Shown: one piece after another, positions 1 to 10,013 of the stretch | Numbering within the stretch: the stretch's first letter is position 1 | How the letters are laid out: each line of letters opens with the position of its first letter | Origin: Anolis sagrei | Taxonomy: Eukaryota; Chordata; Lepidosauria; Squamata; Anolidae | NCBI RefSeq assembly: GCF_037176765.1 | Contig: NC_090022.1 | Span: forward strand, 175,544,117 to 175,608,116 | DNA: 64,000 nucleotides | Direction: 5' to 3' | Made by a program: the position numbers and the translations under genes | The notes under the pieces: generated by a model | Databases searched by the model: none | What the model was told of the DNA's origin: nothing | Seen by the model: only the letters and a program-made list of their open reading frames with translations

Positions 1-655
1 CAGCCAATCGGCGACTCAAGGCGGTTTCCAACAAATCAGTACACATAAAACATAATATAAATTAAAAGATTAAACAGTATAAAACACAAGAGCAATAAAA
101 ACAACACCATTAGCATCTCCTTATTATCAAGCTTTATCCAGTTCCATTGTCAAGTCATTAGATTTCCTATATTAGCTATTCTGCATTTGTAAACGCTTAC
201 TCGAACAGCCATGTTTTTACTTGCCTCTGAAATGTTAAGCGTGAGGGAGCAGATCTGATCTCCATAGGGAGGGCGTTCCATAGTTGAGGGGCCACCACTG
301 AGAAGGCCCTGTCTCTCGTCTCCACCAAACGTACTTGTGATGACGGAGGGATCAAGAACAGGGCATCCCCAGATGATCTTAAAGTCCTCGATGGTTCGTA
401 ATGGGAGATACGTTCAGGTAAGTTGGGCCAGAGCCATTTAGGGCTTTATAGGCCAAAGCCAGCACTTTGAATTGGGCCTGGTAGCAAACCGGCAGCCAGT
501 GGAGCTGGCGCAACAAGGGGGTTATATGCTCCCTGAACGTCACTCCTGTTAGCAACCTGGTTGCTGTTCGTTGGACTAGTTGAAGCTTCCGGACCGTCTT
601 CAAGGGCAATCCCACGTAGAGCACGTTGCAGTAGTCTATATAGGATGTAACCAGA
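1..655 (-). mobile_element. L2 LINE 3' end
   Basis: The minus strand encodes the C-terminal part of an L2-type reverse transcriptase ORF (379-624), with the typical run containing QLHWLPV, FKVLALAYKALNG and GPTYL. The A-rich tail points to position 1. The copy is cut by the window edge and 5'-truncated, as usual for L2. Confidence 0.8.
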
Positions 656-673
656 GCAGTGTAGATAGGGTCT

Positions 674-797
674 GAGGCCCCACTGCCATATAAAACCCAG
701 ATTATCTGATTTGAACTGGATTATGTGAGCCTACACTGCCCTCCAATTCAGTTCAAAGCAGATAATCTGGGTTTTATATGGCAGTGTGGAACGAGTC
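674..797. mobile_element. Palindromic MITE, TIR CACTGCCATATAAAAC
   Basis: A near-perfect inverted repeat: the left arm reads CACTGCCATATAAAACCCAG and the right arm is its complement ending TATATGGCAGTGTGG. This family recurs at 6.2, 6.5, 6.8, 7.1, 7.3, 25.9 and 35.9 kb. It has no coding capacity. Confidence 0.7.
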
Positions 798-1574
798 TGA
801 GCCATGGCAGCTAAAGTGGTGTTAAACTACTTAATTGTACAGTGTAGGTGCAGGATTTTTCTTGTAATTATGTAAACACATGGCTTTAAAATAGTCTCTC
901 TTCAGTTATACTACAACAGAAGGGGGAGATATCGGGTCATTCCACAAAACAAAGGCAACAGGCAAACAACATAAACAACAGGAAGTGCTTTCCATTAAAA
1001 TACACAATTTATTGCCATAAGATACATGAATGATCAGCAGCATGAATGAATATTCAGCAAAGATGGGTCATTACACAGTGCATAAGGTTTAGGGAAGCCT
1101 ATTTGCCGCAACAGTCACAAATGTGTCAGGACAGTTAAATACGTCGATGCAAAACACTGAAGACAACAAGAGAACCTGGAAGATTTTTGAGACTCATCTT
1201 GAGATCATATTGGCTCACGTACAAAGATGCGAGCCAGTCATTTGACATTTTCCTTCACTTATAATCAAGCCAAACAGTGTACAACAAACAACTCAAACTC
1301 ATCCCCAATTCGAAACCCGGAGCTAATTTAATAATATTTTTGGATATAGGGTACAGTGAAATAATACTCTCAAAGGGATAATTAGTGTCAGGGGACAGGT
1401 TCTATTATGGTAATTCATATGTATGTTGGCATGTGTTGAATGTTTTAAATAAGCACCCAGCTTAAACAAATTGATTTTTTTTACAATAGTTATACTTAGG
1501 GATATGCAACTTGTACTTAATATGGGCAGTTATAGTGTCTAATTCATTTTTAATTTCAATAAATCCTTGAAGTG
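798..1574. other. No gene seen; contains one half of a diverged repeat pair
   Basis: No coding signal. Positions 1255-1385 (around AAACAGTGTACAACAAACAA) are about 80% alike to 3298-3428, an unclassified old repeat pair. The AT-rich remainder is not assigned. Confidence 0.5.
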
Positions 1575-1846
1575 GAGTCCTCAGTAGCGCGGTGGGTTAA
1601 ACTGCTGAGCTGCTACTTGCTGACCAAAAGGTTGGTGGTTCGAATCCGGGGAGTGGCATGAGCTTCCGCTGTCAGCCCCAGCTTCTGCCAACCTAGCAGT
1701 TTGAAAACATGCAAATGTGAGTAGATCAATAGGTATTACTTTGACCTTGGAGGTGTCTACGGACAATGCTGGCTCTTTGGCTTGGAAATGGAGATAAGCA
1801 CCAATCCCCAGAGTCGGACACGACTGGACTTAACTAATCCTTAAAG
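1575..1846 (+). mobile_element. Sauria-type tRNA SINE
   Basis: The tRNA-related head carries GTAGCGCGGTGGGTTAAAC and a B-box-like GGTTCGAATCCGGGGA. The body holds the family block around AGTAGATCAATAGGTA and the 3' part GACTGGACTTAA. Sauria SINEs are known to share their 3' end with RTE-BovB. This copy has an internal deletion. Confidence 0.8.
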
Positions 1847-2376
1847 TCTATATAAATAAAAATGTAATGTTCATTTGTGGGATTAACAGAACTCAAAAAC
1901 CACTGGACGAATTGACACCAAATTTGGACACAAGACACCTAACAACCCAATGTATGTCCTTCACTCAAAAAATTGATTTTGTCATTTGGGATTTATAGTT
2001 CACCTACAATCAAAGAACCCCATCAACAATGGAATTGAACCAAACTTGGCACACAGTTCTCCCAGGACCAACGAAAAATATTGGAAGGGTTTGGTGGGCA
2101 GTGTCCTTTGGTTTTGGAGTTGTAGTTCACCTACATCCAGAGATCACTGTGGACTCAAACAATGATGGATCTGGACCAAACTCTACAAGAATACTCAATA
2201 AGCCAAAATGTGAACACTGGTGGAGTTTGGGGAAAATAGAATCTTCACAGTTGCTGGGATTTATAGTTCACCTACAATCACAGAGCATTCTGACCCCACC
2301 AATGATAGAATTGGGCCGAACCTCCCACACAAAACCCCCATGTGGGCCACAGAAACATGTGGCAGGGGACAGCTAG
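1847..2376 (+). mobile_element. Non-autonomous Helitron-like element
   Basis: It starts TCTATATAAATAAAAATG and ends CTAG followed by T. A stem GCCACA/TGTGGC (2346-2363) sits about 10 bases before CTAG, the Helitron 3' hallmark. The body is non-coding and shares long stretches (TGGGATTTATAGTTCACCTA and following) with hAT-like elements elsewhere in the window. It abuts the Sauria SINE directly. Confidence 0.7.
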
Positions 2377-2544
2377 TAATCTATAGATTAGAATACTTGA
2401 GAAGCAGTGCTGCACAGTCTGCTACCAATAATTAAACTGCCTGTTCAAAAATTGGATGAATGTTAATTCCACTAATTCATACATTCATCAAAGTACACAG
2501 TTCAATTATTTTTTTTAAAAAATCTACTAATACTATAAAGTCTA

Positions 2545-2835
2545 AAAATAGAAAAAGCACCATTACTTAAATATTTCAAAGTTATTACTGATTCACAGTT
2601 ATTGATTAGTGATAAAATTGATTGTTGATCATTATTAGGAATAAATATTGGTCATGATCAATTACTGCCCAAATTATTATAGATTGAGAAAATTAATTAC
2701 TTATTCAAAAAGCGCTATTACTTAAAATATTTCAAATTGATTCATAATTACTGATTACTAAATAATAATGAAATGGATTGCTAATCATTATTTTGAATAA
2801 ATATTGGTTGCTATTGATTACTTAGCTAACTAAAG
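2545..2835. repeat. AT-rich diverged tandem duplication (~155-bp unit)
   Basis: Two successive AT-rich blocks, about 2553-2690 and 2708-2835, share the ordered words CATTACTTAA, ATATTTCAAA, TTACTGATT, GATTGTTGATCATTATT / GATTGCTAATCATTATT and AATAAATATTGG. No ORF is convincing. Confidence 0.5.
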
Positions 2836-3136
2836 GTCACAAAGTACAAACTCATGCTCTGTGCCTGGCTATATGAAAGACATTGCAACATTATGGATCT
2901 GGGATGAAGAAGACAAGGACCAGCAGAATATGTCAAAATCTCCCTCCTATTTTCCTTCCGACAATTAAATAAGACAAAATAAGGCTGTGGCACTTCTGAG
3001 TCAATGCTCCACTAAGAAAATACCAGCTTTGCAACCCACTTCCTGGCAAGAAGAGGTGTGCCGGGGTAGGAAAACCTGTCGGGAACATGCTATTGAGTCA
3101 ATAGCACTTGAGGTTAATTTGGATTCTTCTCTAAAA

Positions 3137-3257
3137 GTTTCAGTGCAACTTATCTATTTAACAATGCCCAAACTTAATAATATATATTTCATGTGTTTCA
3201 TCACACAATGTATATTTTTGGGTTTGGGCATTGCTAAATAGATTAATATACTGAAAC
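3137..3257. mobile_element. Short hairpin MITE-like element
   Basis: The arms at 3137-3175 and 3220-3257 are inverted copies (GTTTCAGTGCAACTTATCTA against the complement of TAGATTAATATACTGAAAC, both leading into CAATGCCCAAAC). The loop is about 45 bases. Confidence 0.55.
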
Positions 3258-3427
3258 ACTGACACTGACAATATTTTGACTTTGTTATTGAAATTTTATT
3301 TCAGCTATACACTCACCAAACAGTGTACAGCAAACAACTGAACTTCACCCCCAATTTGAAACACGTGGCTAATATAAAAGTATTTTTGGAGGTAGGGTAC
3401 TGTGAAATAATATTCTCAAAGGACTAA

Positions 3428-3740
3428 TTAGTCTATTGTCGAAGGCTTTCATGGCTGGAATCACTGGGCCGTTGTAGGTTTTTTCGGGCTATATGGCCAT
3501 GGTCTAGAGGCATTCTCTCCTAACGTTTCGCCTGCATCTATGGCAAGCATCCTCAGAGGTAGTGGGGTCTGTTGGAACTAGGAAAAAGGGTTTATATATC
3601 TGTGGAATGACCAGGGTGGGACAAAGGACTCTTGTCTGCTAGAGCTAGGTGTGAATGTTTCAACTGATCACCTTGATTAGCATATAATGGCCTGACTGTG
3701 CCTGGAGAAAACATTTGTTGAGAGGTGATTTTGTTGAGAG
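3428..3740 (-). mobile_element. Penelope-like element fragment (single arm)
   Basis: It begins ATTGTCGAAGGCTTTCATGG and contains GACGTTTCGCCTGCATCTATGG-type sequence (here with one change) and GGGTTTATATATCTGTGGAA. The same sequence is found at 21.0-21.5 kb, next to a region encoding a GIY-YIG-like C-terminus. Orientation follows that copy. Confidence 0.55.
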
Positions 3741-4108
3741 TACCCAGCAAACAAGATCACTATGCTGGTTGTTGTATTGGATCACATGTAGGATACTTCC
3801 CAAGTGTCTAGGACTGTGTGATGTATCAGTGAATAATGTGTAGAGATCCGAGTAGGATGGCCTTTTTGCAGCTGACAGATGGTAATTTTTATTATTATTA
3901 CTATTATTACTATTATTACTATTATTATTATTATTATTATTATTTGAAACACAACAAGATAAGTCCACAGCAGGCACTCTGCTGGCTGTAGTATTGTATT
4001 GTATTGGATCACACGTCGGACACTTCCCAAGTGTCTAGGACTGTGTGATGTATTGGCGAATAATGTGTGCAGATCTGAGTAGGGTGGCCTTTTTGCAGCG
4101 GACAGATG

Positions 4109-4152
<44 letters not shown>

Positions 4153-4835
4153 TGAAACACAACAAGATAAGTCCACAGCAGACACTCTGCTAGCTGTTGT
4201 ATAGGATCACACATCGGACACTTCCCAAATGTCTAGGACTGTGTGATGTATTGGCGAATAATGCATGCAGATCCCAGTAGGGTGGCCTTCTGCAGCTGGC
4301 AGGGGGTAATTTTGTCAGCGTCAATTGTGTTTAAGTGCAGGCCAAGGTCTTTAGGCACTGCACCCAGTGTGCCGATCACCACTGGGATCACACTGACTGG
4401 CTTGTGGCCAGAGTAAATTATAATTATTATTACTTGAAACACAACAAGATGAGTCCACAGCAAACAAGATCGCTATGCTGGCCTTTGTATTGGATCACAC
4501 TTCGGACACTTCCCAGGTGTCTAGGACTATGTGATGCATTATTTGAAACACTACAAGATGAGTCCACAGCAGACACTCTGCTGGCTGTTGTATTGGATCG
4601 CACGTCGGACACTTCCCAAGTGTCTAAGACTGTGTGATGTATGGGCGAATAACGTGTGCAAATCCCAGTAAAGTGGCCTTTTGCAGCTGACCGATGGTAA
4701 TGTTGTCAACGCTGATTGCTTTAAGTGCAGGTCAAAGTCTTGAGGCACGGCACCCAGTGTGCCGATCACCACTGGGACCACGCTTTTCCAGTTGTTTCTC
4801 TTCAAACCTTATTATTATTATTAAAATTATTATTA
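3741..4835 (-). repeat. Repeated LINE 3' tails separated by (ATT)n
   Basis: Several copies of one LINE 3' end are separated by (TTA)n tracts (3892-3943, 4111-4153, 4800-4850). The minus strand of the longer pieces encodes VIPVVIGTLGAVPKDLGLHL-like sequence followed by LQKATLLGSA, the C-terminal signature of LINEs I tentatively place near R4/Dong. Each unit carries GGATCACACGTCGGACACTT. The same family dominates 57.5-60.1 kb. Confidence 0.6.
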
Positions 4836-4841
4836 TTAGTA

Positions 4842-5005
4842 GTAGTAGTATCAGGCTCCATTATGTCAATTCACTTCCGACTTATGGCAATCCTGATACG
4901 GGCAAAATATGGAGTTTTCTGGGTTGCGAGAGTGTGACTTGCCAAAGGAATTGAACCCTGGTCATCAGAGTCATAATCCCAACACTCAAACCACTACACC
5001 ACAGT
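4842..5005 (-). mobile_element. tRNA-derived SINE (squamate MIR-like type)
   Basis: Read on the minus strand it starts GTGGTGTAGTGGTTTGAGTG, carries a B-box-like GGGTTCAATTCC, then GCAAGTCACACTCTCGCAAC and ends near CATAAGTCGGAAGTGAATTG. Related copies lie at 15.08, 30.29, 37.54, 39.40 and 48.41 kb. Confidence 0.65.
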
Positions 5006-5200
5006 TACTTCAACTAACACTGTTTTTGAAATAGTTTGCATCTATCAGTGCTGAGAGGTAGTCTTCCGAACTCTAGGGCTAACAATATGCATGAAAGCTG
5101 TATATATCCAATCCCATAATTAAGGCATTCAGTCTAAACATGCCAGAAAGGCTGGAGGAAGCGGTCACGCTCCTTCCCATCGTCATACATTACGCAAGTT

Positions 5201-5884
5201 TCAGTTCCTGCCTGTACTGGGCTGGTACATAGGCTGGATCTCCTTCCAAGGGCAGGCGTTGTGGGCTGCCCATTTGATCAGCTCAGGAGCTCTAGCAAGA
5301 AACACCAGGAGAAGAGTGATCACATCCCCTTCAGCGGAGTGGGCACGGATGGGATCCTGGCCATAAAAGTACCGGTACAGATTCCCCAGCTGGTAGCCCC
5401 CATGTGCGCCTTTAACCAATGTCCTCATGGCAAGCAGTGTATCCAGGCAGCCCATGTCTGGAGGCAGGTTGGTGCCCACTCTCTGAAGCTCCGTATACAG
5501 CAGGGGGAAATCAAACCCCAAGCCGTTGTGGGCCACCAAGCAGATTGGGCCAGCTTGCCGGCGCAGGAACCCCAGCAGGGCCTCCACCGCAGCACTGTTG
5601 AGATCCTGCTTGCAGTTCTCCTCCAGGTTCTGGTTGCTCAGCCCAGTGATCTCCTCGGCTCCAGGAGTGAAGGGTTTCTGTGGGTTAATGCAGAGGGTGA
5701 GCTTGTCTATGACACGGGGCAGCTGCTCCTGCGGGGTCAGGGCATCGTTCGGCAGAGAGGGAAGCAAAGATCGCCGGTGCACAGCAAAGAGGCACAGCTC
5801 CGCCATGTGAGGCTGGTCTCGGGGCAAACCGGTGGTTTCGATATCAAGGAAGACGAATGTTTGGAAGTCCTGAGGAACGGCCAT
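5201..5884 (-). CDS. TREX2: TREX2-type three prime repair exonuclease
   Basis: Encodes 227 residues of a DEDDh-family 3'-5' DNA exonuclease that removes nucleotides from DNA 3' ends. Exo I is FLDIETTG with D14 and E16. Exo II is LVAHNGLGFDFPLL with D125. Exo III is HSAEGD with H182 and D187, so all five catalytic residues are present. EITGLS and the C-terminal IQPMY also match the family. There is no C-terminal membrane extension as in TREX1, and length and wording (FVFLD, RQAGPICLVAHNG, AHSAEGDV) fit TREX2 (human 236 aa). Human TREX2 has an arginine-bearing loop after the LDTL segment; here it is short (VKGAHGGYQLG) and lacks arginine. The ORF is a single exon, as known for TREX1/2. The ATG has a CCATGG context and lies two bases after a splice acceptor, implying a 5' non-coding exon upstream (higher coordinates). 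Assignment to TREX2 rather than an unsplit TREX ancestor is likely but not certain. Confidence 0.92.
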   Translation of the reverse strand: MAVPQDFQTFVFLDIETTGLPRDQPHMAELCLFAVHRRSLLPSLPNDALTPQEQLPRVIDKLTLCINPQKPFTPGAEEITGLSNQNLEENCKQDLNSAAVEALLGFLRRQAGPICLVAHNGLGFDFPLLYTELQRVGTNLPPDMGCLDTLLAMRTLVKGAHGGYQLGNLYRYFYGQDPIRAHSAEGDVITLLLVFLARAPELIKWAAHNACPWKEIQPMYQPSTGRN

Positions 5885-5905
5885 GGCTGTCGCAGAGGAA
5901 AGGAG
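5885..5905 (-). promoter_or_regulatory. Splice acceptor before the TREX2 start
   Basis: On the minus strand TTTCCTCTGCGACAG is followed by CC and the ATG. This is a good polypyrimidine tract plus AG, matching the known arrangement of an intronless TREX ORF with an upstream 5' UTR exon. Confidence 0.6.
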
Positions 5906-6231
5906 CGTTAGAATTGTGCAACTGCTTAAAGTAAATAGGGTTCCATCCTATGTGAATATTTGGGGTTTATCTCATTTTGACATCATCCTGGGCAGAAGAG
6001 ATAAACCACGACATATTTTAAAAGTGGCTTATCTCTTTAGCTCTAGTAATTGCCAAGGCACACAAAAAGTGCATCTGTGAGTGTGGCCATCCTTGGTTTG
6101 GGATACACACCACTACTTCAACAAACAACTATGTAAAAACATTAAAAGTTGTGTCAATAAAATAGGAAATGAGGAGTGATGCCTCCCTCTGTTTACTTCC
6201 TCTTAATTCAAGACATAGAACCAAATTGTAG

Positions 6232-6378
6232 CTCGATCTACACTGCCCTATATCCCAGGATCTGATCCCAGATTACCTCTTATCCCAGATTATCTGCCAG
6301 TGTAGATTCATATAATCCAGCTCAAAGCAAATAATCTGGGACCAGATCCTGGGATATAGGCTAGTGTAGATCCAGCCA
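6232..6378. mobile_element. Palindromic MITE (ACACTGCCCTATATCCCAGG type)
   Basis: The terminal arms are TCTACACTGCCCTATATCCC and its complement GGGATATAGGCTAGTGTAGA, with internal GATAATCTGGGATC-like repeats. It is a longer subtype of the family at 674-797. Confidence 0.7.
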
Positions 6379-6462
6379 GAGCAATCATGAAATACAAATG
6401 CCTCATTTTATGGCCCAACGATTGGAAACTGGTTTAGATGTTTGGCCCAAATCTCCATCTCA

Positions 6463-6935
6463 GATCCCTTCTACACTGCCATGCAAAATCCAGATTATCT
6501 GCTTTGAACTGAATAATATGGCAGCGTAGACTCAGGATGGATCAACATTGCCCTATATAGGTTGTTGTAGGTTTTCCGGGCTATACGGCCATGTTCTAGA
6601 GGCCTTTTCTCCTGACGTTTCGCCTGCATCTATGGCAAGCATCCTCAGAGGTACCTCACTACCTCTGAGTATGCTTGCCATAGATGCAGGTGAAACGTCA
6701 GGAGAAAATGCCTCTAGGAGATGGCCATGTAGTCCGGAAAATCTACAATAACCCAGTGATTCCGGCCATGAAAACCTTTGACAATACATTGCCCTATATC
6801 CCAAGGATATCTTCTTATCCCAGACTAATCTGCTTATCCCAGATTATCTGGCAGTGTAGACTCATATAATCCAGTTCAAAGCAGATCGTCTGGGATCAGA
6901 ACCTGGGATATAGGGCAGTGTAAATCCAGCCTCTT
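6463..6935. mobile_element. Palindromic MITE pair interrupted by a Penelope-like insertion
   Basis: MITE sequence (CTTCTACACTGCCATGCAAA, CCCTATATCCCAAGG, GGGATATAGGGCAGTGTA) is split by the hairpin insertion at 6559-6787. The right part 6788-6930 is a nearly whole palindrome. Confidence 0.6.
6559..6787. mobile_element. Penelope-like hairpin copy with 12-bp TSD
   Basis: Two inverted arms carry GGCTATACGGCCATGTTCTA, GACGTTTCGCCTGCATCTAT and the terminal complement of CGAAGGCTTTCATGG. The target duplication ATTGCCCTATAT lies at 6547-6558 and 6788-6799. Inverted pLTR-like arms are known for Penelope-like elements. Confidence 0.6.
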
Positions 6936-7104
6936 ATAATCAATTTCAAAGTAGATAATAATGATAATCTGCTTTAATAATCTGAATTATATGGCAGTGT
7001 AGAGGGGGTCTAAGTGTAAACTACTTGTTTTGTACTTTGAGCCCAATTTGCAGCAAGTGAAATACATGAAGGCAAAGGAGGGAAATGGGAGAAGAGAGAA
7101 ACTG

Positions 7105-7455
7105 GGGCCCCTTTTACACTGCCATATAATCCAGATTATCAAAGCTAAGAATCTAAACTTTTAACTGGATTATCTGCATCTACACTGCAATTTGAAGCAA
7201 ATAATCTGGATTTTATATGACAGTGTAGAAAGTATCTGGGATGTTGAAAAACAAGGGAAAGTCAGCGAAATAACTGGACCTTTCCCTCCCAAATCAGGAC
7301 AGTTGGGAGGCCCTTCTACACTGCCAGATAAAATCCAGACTATCTACTTTGAATTAGATTATATGGCAGTGTAGACTCAGATAATCCAGTTCAAAGCAGA
7401 TAATGTGGATTATCTGCTTTCATCATCTGGATTATATGGCAGTGTAGAATGGGGC
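7105..7455. mobile_element. Two tandem palindromic MITEs
   Basis: Two adjacent copies (about 7105-7240 and 7310-7455) of the CACTGCCATATAATCCAG palindrome, with arms ending in TATGGCAGTGTAGA. Confidence 0.65.
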
Positions 7456-7504
7456 CTTAGAAGGTAAACAATCAGAGACATTTCCACTCTTCGTTCAGAA
7501 CTCA

Positions 7505-8328
7505 GTATTATTCACTTAAAGCAAAAGACAGAATTTGAAAGGACCTTAACAGATTAGAGAGATGGGCCAAAACTAACAAAATGAAGTTCAACAGAGACAA
7601 ATGCAAGATACTCCACTTAGGCAGAAAAAAATGAAATGCAAAGATACAGAATGGGGGACACGTGACTCGAGAGCAATACGTGTGAAAAAGATCTTGGAGT
7701 CCTTGTGGATAGGAAGGTGAACATGAGCTAACAATGCTATGCCAATGGGATTTTGGCCTGCATAAATAGGAGTCTAGTGTCTAGATTCAAGAAAGTAGTG
7801 CTACCCCTCTATTCTGCCTTGATCAGACCACACCTGGAATCACATTGTGTCCAATCCTGGGCACCGCAATTGACAAGCTGGAATGTGTCCAGAGGAGGGC
7901 GACTAAAATGATCAAGGGTCTGGAGAACAAGTCCTATGAGGAGTGGCTTAAAGAGCTGGGCATGTTTAGCCTGCAGAAGAGAAGGCTAAGAGGAAACATG
8001 ATGAAGATGTGAGGGGAAGTCCTAAGGAGAAGGGAGCAAGCTTGTTTTCTGCTGCCCTGGAGACTAGGATGCAGAACAATGGCTTCAAACTATAGGAAAG
8101 GAGATTCCACCTGAACATGAGGAGGAACTTCCTGACTGTGAGAGCCGTTCAGCAGTGGAACTCTCTGCCCCGGAGTGTGGTGGAGGCTCCTTCTTTGAAA
8201 GCTTTTAAACAGAGGCTGGATGGGCATCTGTCAGGGGTGCTTTGAATGCAATATTCCTGCTTCTTGGCAGGGGGTTGGACTGGATGGCCCATGAGGCCTC
8301 TTCCAACTCTATGATTCTACAGTGCTGC
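7505..8328 (+). mobile_element. CR1 LINE 3' end
   Basis: The plus strand reads through degraded CR1 ORF2 C-terminal sequence ([59 protein letters not shown]) and ends in ATTCTA-type terminal repeats typical of CR1. It is broken by several indels. Confidence 0.85.
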
Positions 8329-8423
8329 TTCCCCCATGTTGTTTCCTCCTGGTGCCTTGTTTTCTCAAAGGCAGTCCGCCTCCAAACATGAAGGTTTCAT
8401 GATTATCTTGGGACTTCCATCAG

Positions 8424-8615
8424 TTTCATAGAATCATAGAGTTGGAAGAGACCTCATGGGCCATCCAGTCCAACCCCTGCCAGGAAGCAGGAAAATCGCA
8501 TTCAAATCACACCCGACAGATGGCCATCCAACCTCCACTTAAAAGCCTCCAAAGAAGGAGCCTCTACCACACTCCAGGGTCAGAGAGTTCCACTGCTGAA
8601 CAGCTCTCACTTTGG
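8424..8615 (-). mobile_element. CR1 LINE 3' fragment
   Basis: A short copy in antisense: it begins at the CR1 terminal repeat (ATAGAATCATAGAGTTGGAA) and contains GGCCATCCAGTCCAACCCC and the QQWNSL-encoding region. Confidence 0.85.
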
Positions 8616-8919
8616 GTGCTGTGTATTCCTGGGCATATGGAGCTGTAGCCTCAGTAATCAAAGTGTTCATGACATTCGTAGAAAGAATGGGAGTTTGTGA
8701 ATGGTCGGCCCTTGAATAAAAGCAGCAGGGAATCCAGAAACAGTTGCAGCATTATTCTGTTGTAGTGAGAAAAACAATGATCTTGTGGTGCCCAAATACA
8801 CTAAAGACGCCAGATCCTACCTGACATTGATAGCTAAGCAGGGTCAGCCTTGGTTAGCACTTGGATATGACACGATAAATAAATACCAGAGAGAGCACTT
8901 GGATGGGAGACTGCTAAGG

Positions 8920-9565
8920 AATAGAATCATAGAATCATAGAGTTGGAAGAGACCTCATGGGCCATCCAGTCCAACCCCCTGCCAAGAAGCAGGAAAATCG
9001 CATTCAAAGCACTCCCGACAGATGGCCATCCAGCCTCTGCTTAAAAGCCTCCAAAGAAGGAGCCTCCACCACACTCCGGGGCAGAGAGTTCCACTGCTGA
9101 ACGGCTCTCACAGTCAGGAAGTTCTTCCTAATGTTCAGATGGAATCTCCTTTCTTGTAGTTTGTGTCCTAGTCTCCTAAAAAACAAGCTTGCTCCCTCCT
9201 CCCTAGGATGTCCCCTCACATCTTGATACATGGCCCTCATCATGTCCCTCTCAGCCTTCTCTTCTTCAGGCTAAACATGCCCAACTCTTTAAGCCGCTCC
9301 TCATAGGGCTTGTTTTCCAGAGCCATTATTATTTTAGTTGCCCTCCTCTGGACACATTCCAACTTGTCAATATCTCTCTTGAATTGTGGTGCCCAGAATT
9401 GGACACAATATTCCAGGTGTGGTCTAACCAAGGCAGAAGAGAGGGGTAGCATTATTTCCCTAGATCTCTATGCTCCTATTGATGGAGGCCAAAATCCCAT
9501 TGGCTTTTTTTGCCGCCACATCACATTGTTGTCTCATGTTTAACTTGTCCACAAGGACTCCAGTG
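8920..9565 (-). mobile_element. CR1 LINE 3' end
   Basis: An antisense copy of CR1. The minus-strand frames at 9004-9243 and 9240-9452 hold [40 protein letters not shown]-like sequence and QQWNSLPRSVVEAPSLEAFK, separated by a frameshift near 9240. Confidence 0.88.
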
Positions 9566-10013
9566 CTATGGGGGTCCTGCGATTTATAGTTTGGCAAGAC
9601 CCCATCAGAATAAAGACCTGGTAAAGGTTGACCCTTGGCAGGTAATGTAACTCAGTGGGATGCCCTTGTCATCCAATACAAAGTGTGATCCTTTCAGGTT
9701 TAGGGATGAGAGAGAGAGAAACATAAAACTCTCCCCAGTGCTGTATCTTTTCCTAAATATTGGGGCGGGAGGAACACATCAAGACACACATACACATCCC
9801 TAATCTCATGACTCACCCCACCGAGAGTGCTGATCCCAACGTTGCCAGAACTGCTCTGAAAATGAAAGCTCTGTGCCCGGGCAAGTCCTAGAAGAGGGCC
9901 TGACTGTTTGGAAGGAGGGATTTGGACAGGAGAGGCGGGCCATGGGGTGGAGCTTGAGTCCCCACGTCCTGCCCCTTCATGGCCGGGAGACGGATCGGGT
10001 AGAGCCTGGTATG
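9566..10013. other. No gene seen
   Basis: No recognisable repeat or supported coding region. The ORF at 9873-10097 has no family resemblance that I can see and runs into the neighbouring LINE. Confidence 0.4.

Noticed and set aside
1620-1640. tRNA-like B boxes (also 15355, 52693, 63095)
   Set aside because: They belong to SINE heads; no complete cloverleaf tRNA gene is present.
3660-4030. Asn-rich and Ile-rich ORFs
   Set aside because: They translate (ATT)n microsatellites.
5261-5911. 216-codon plus-strand ORF opposite TREX2
   Set aside because: Antisense shadow of a conserved exonuclease with all catalytic motifs on the minus strand.
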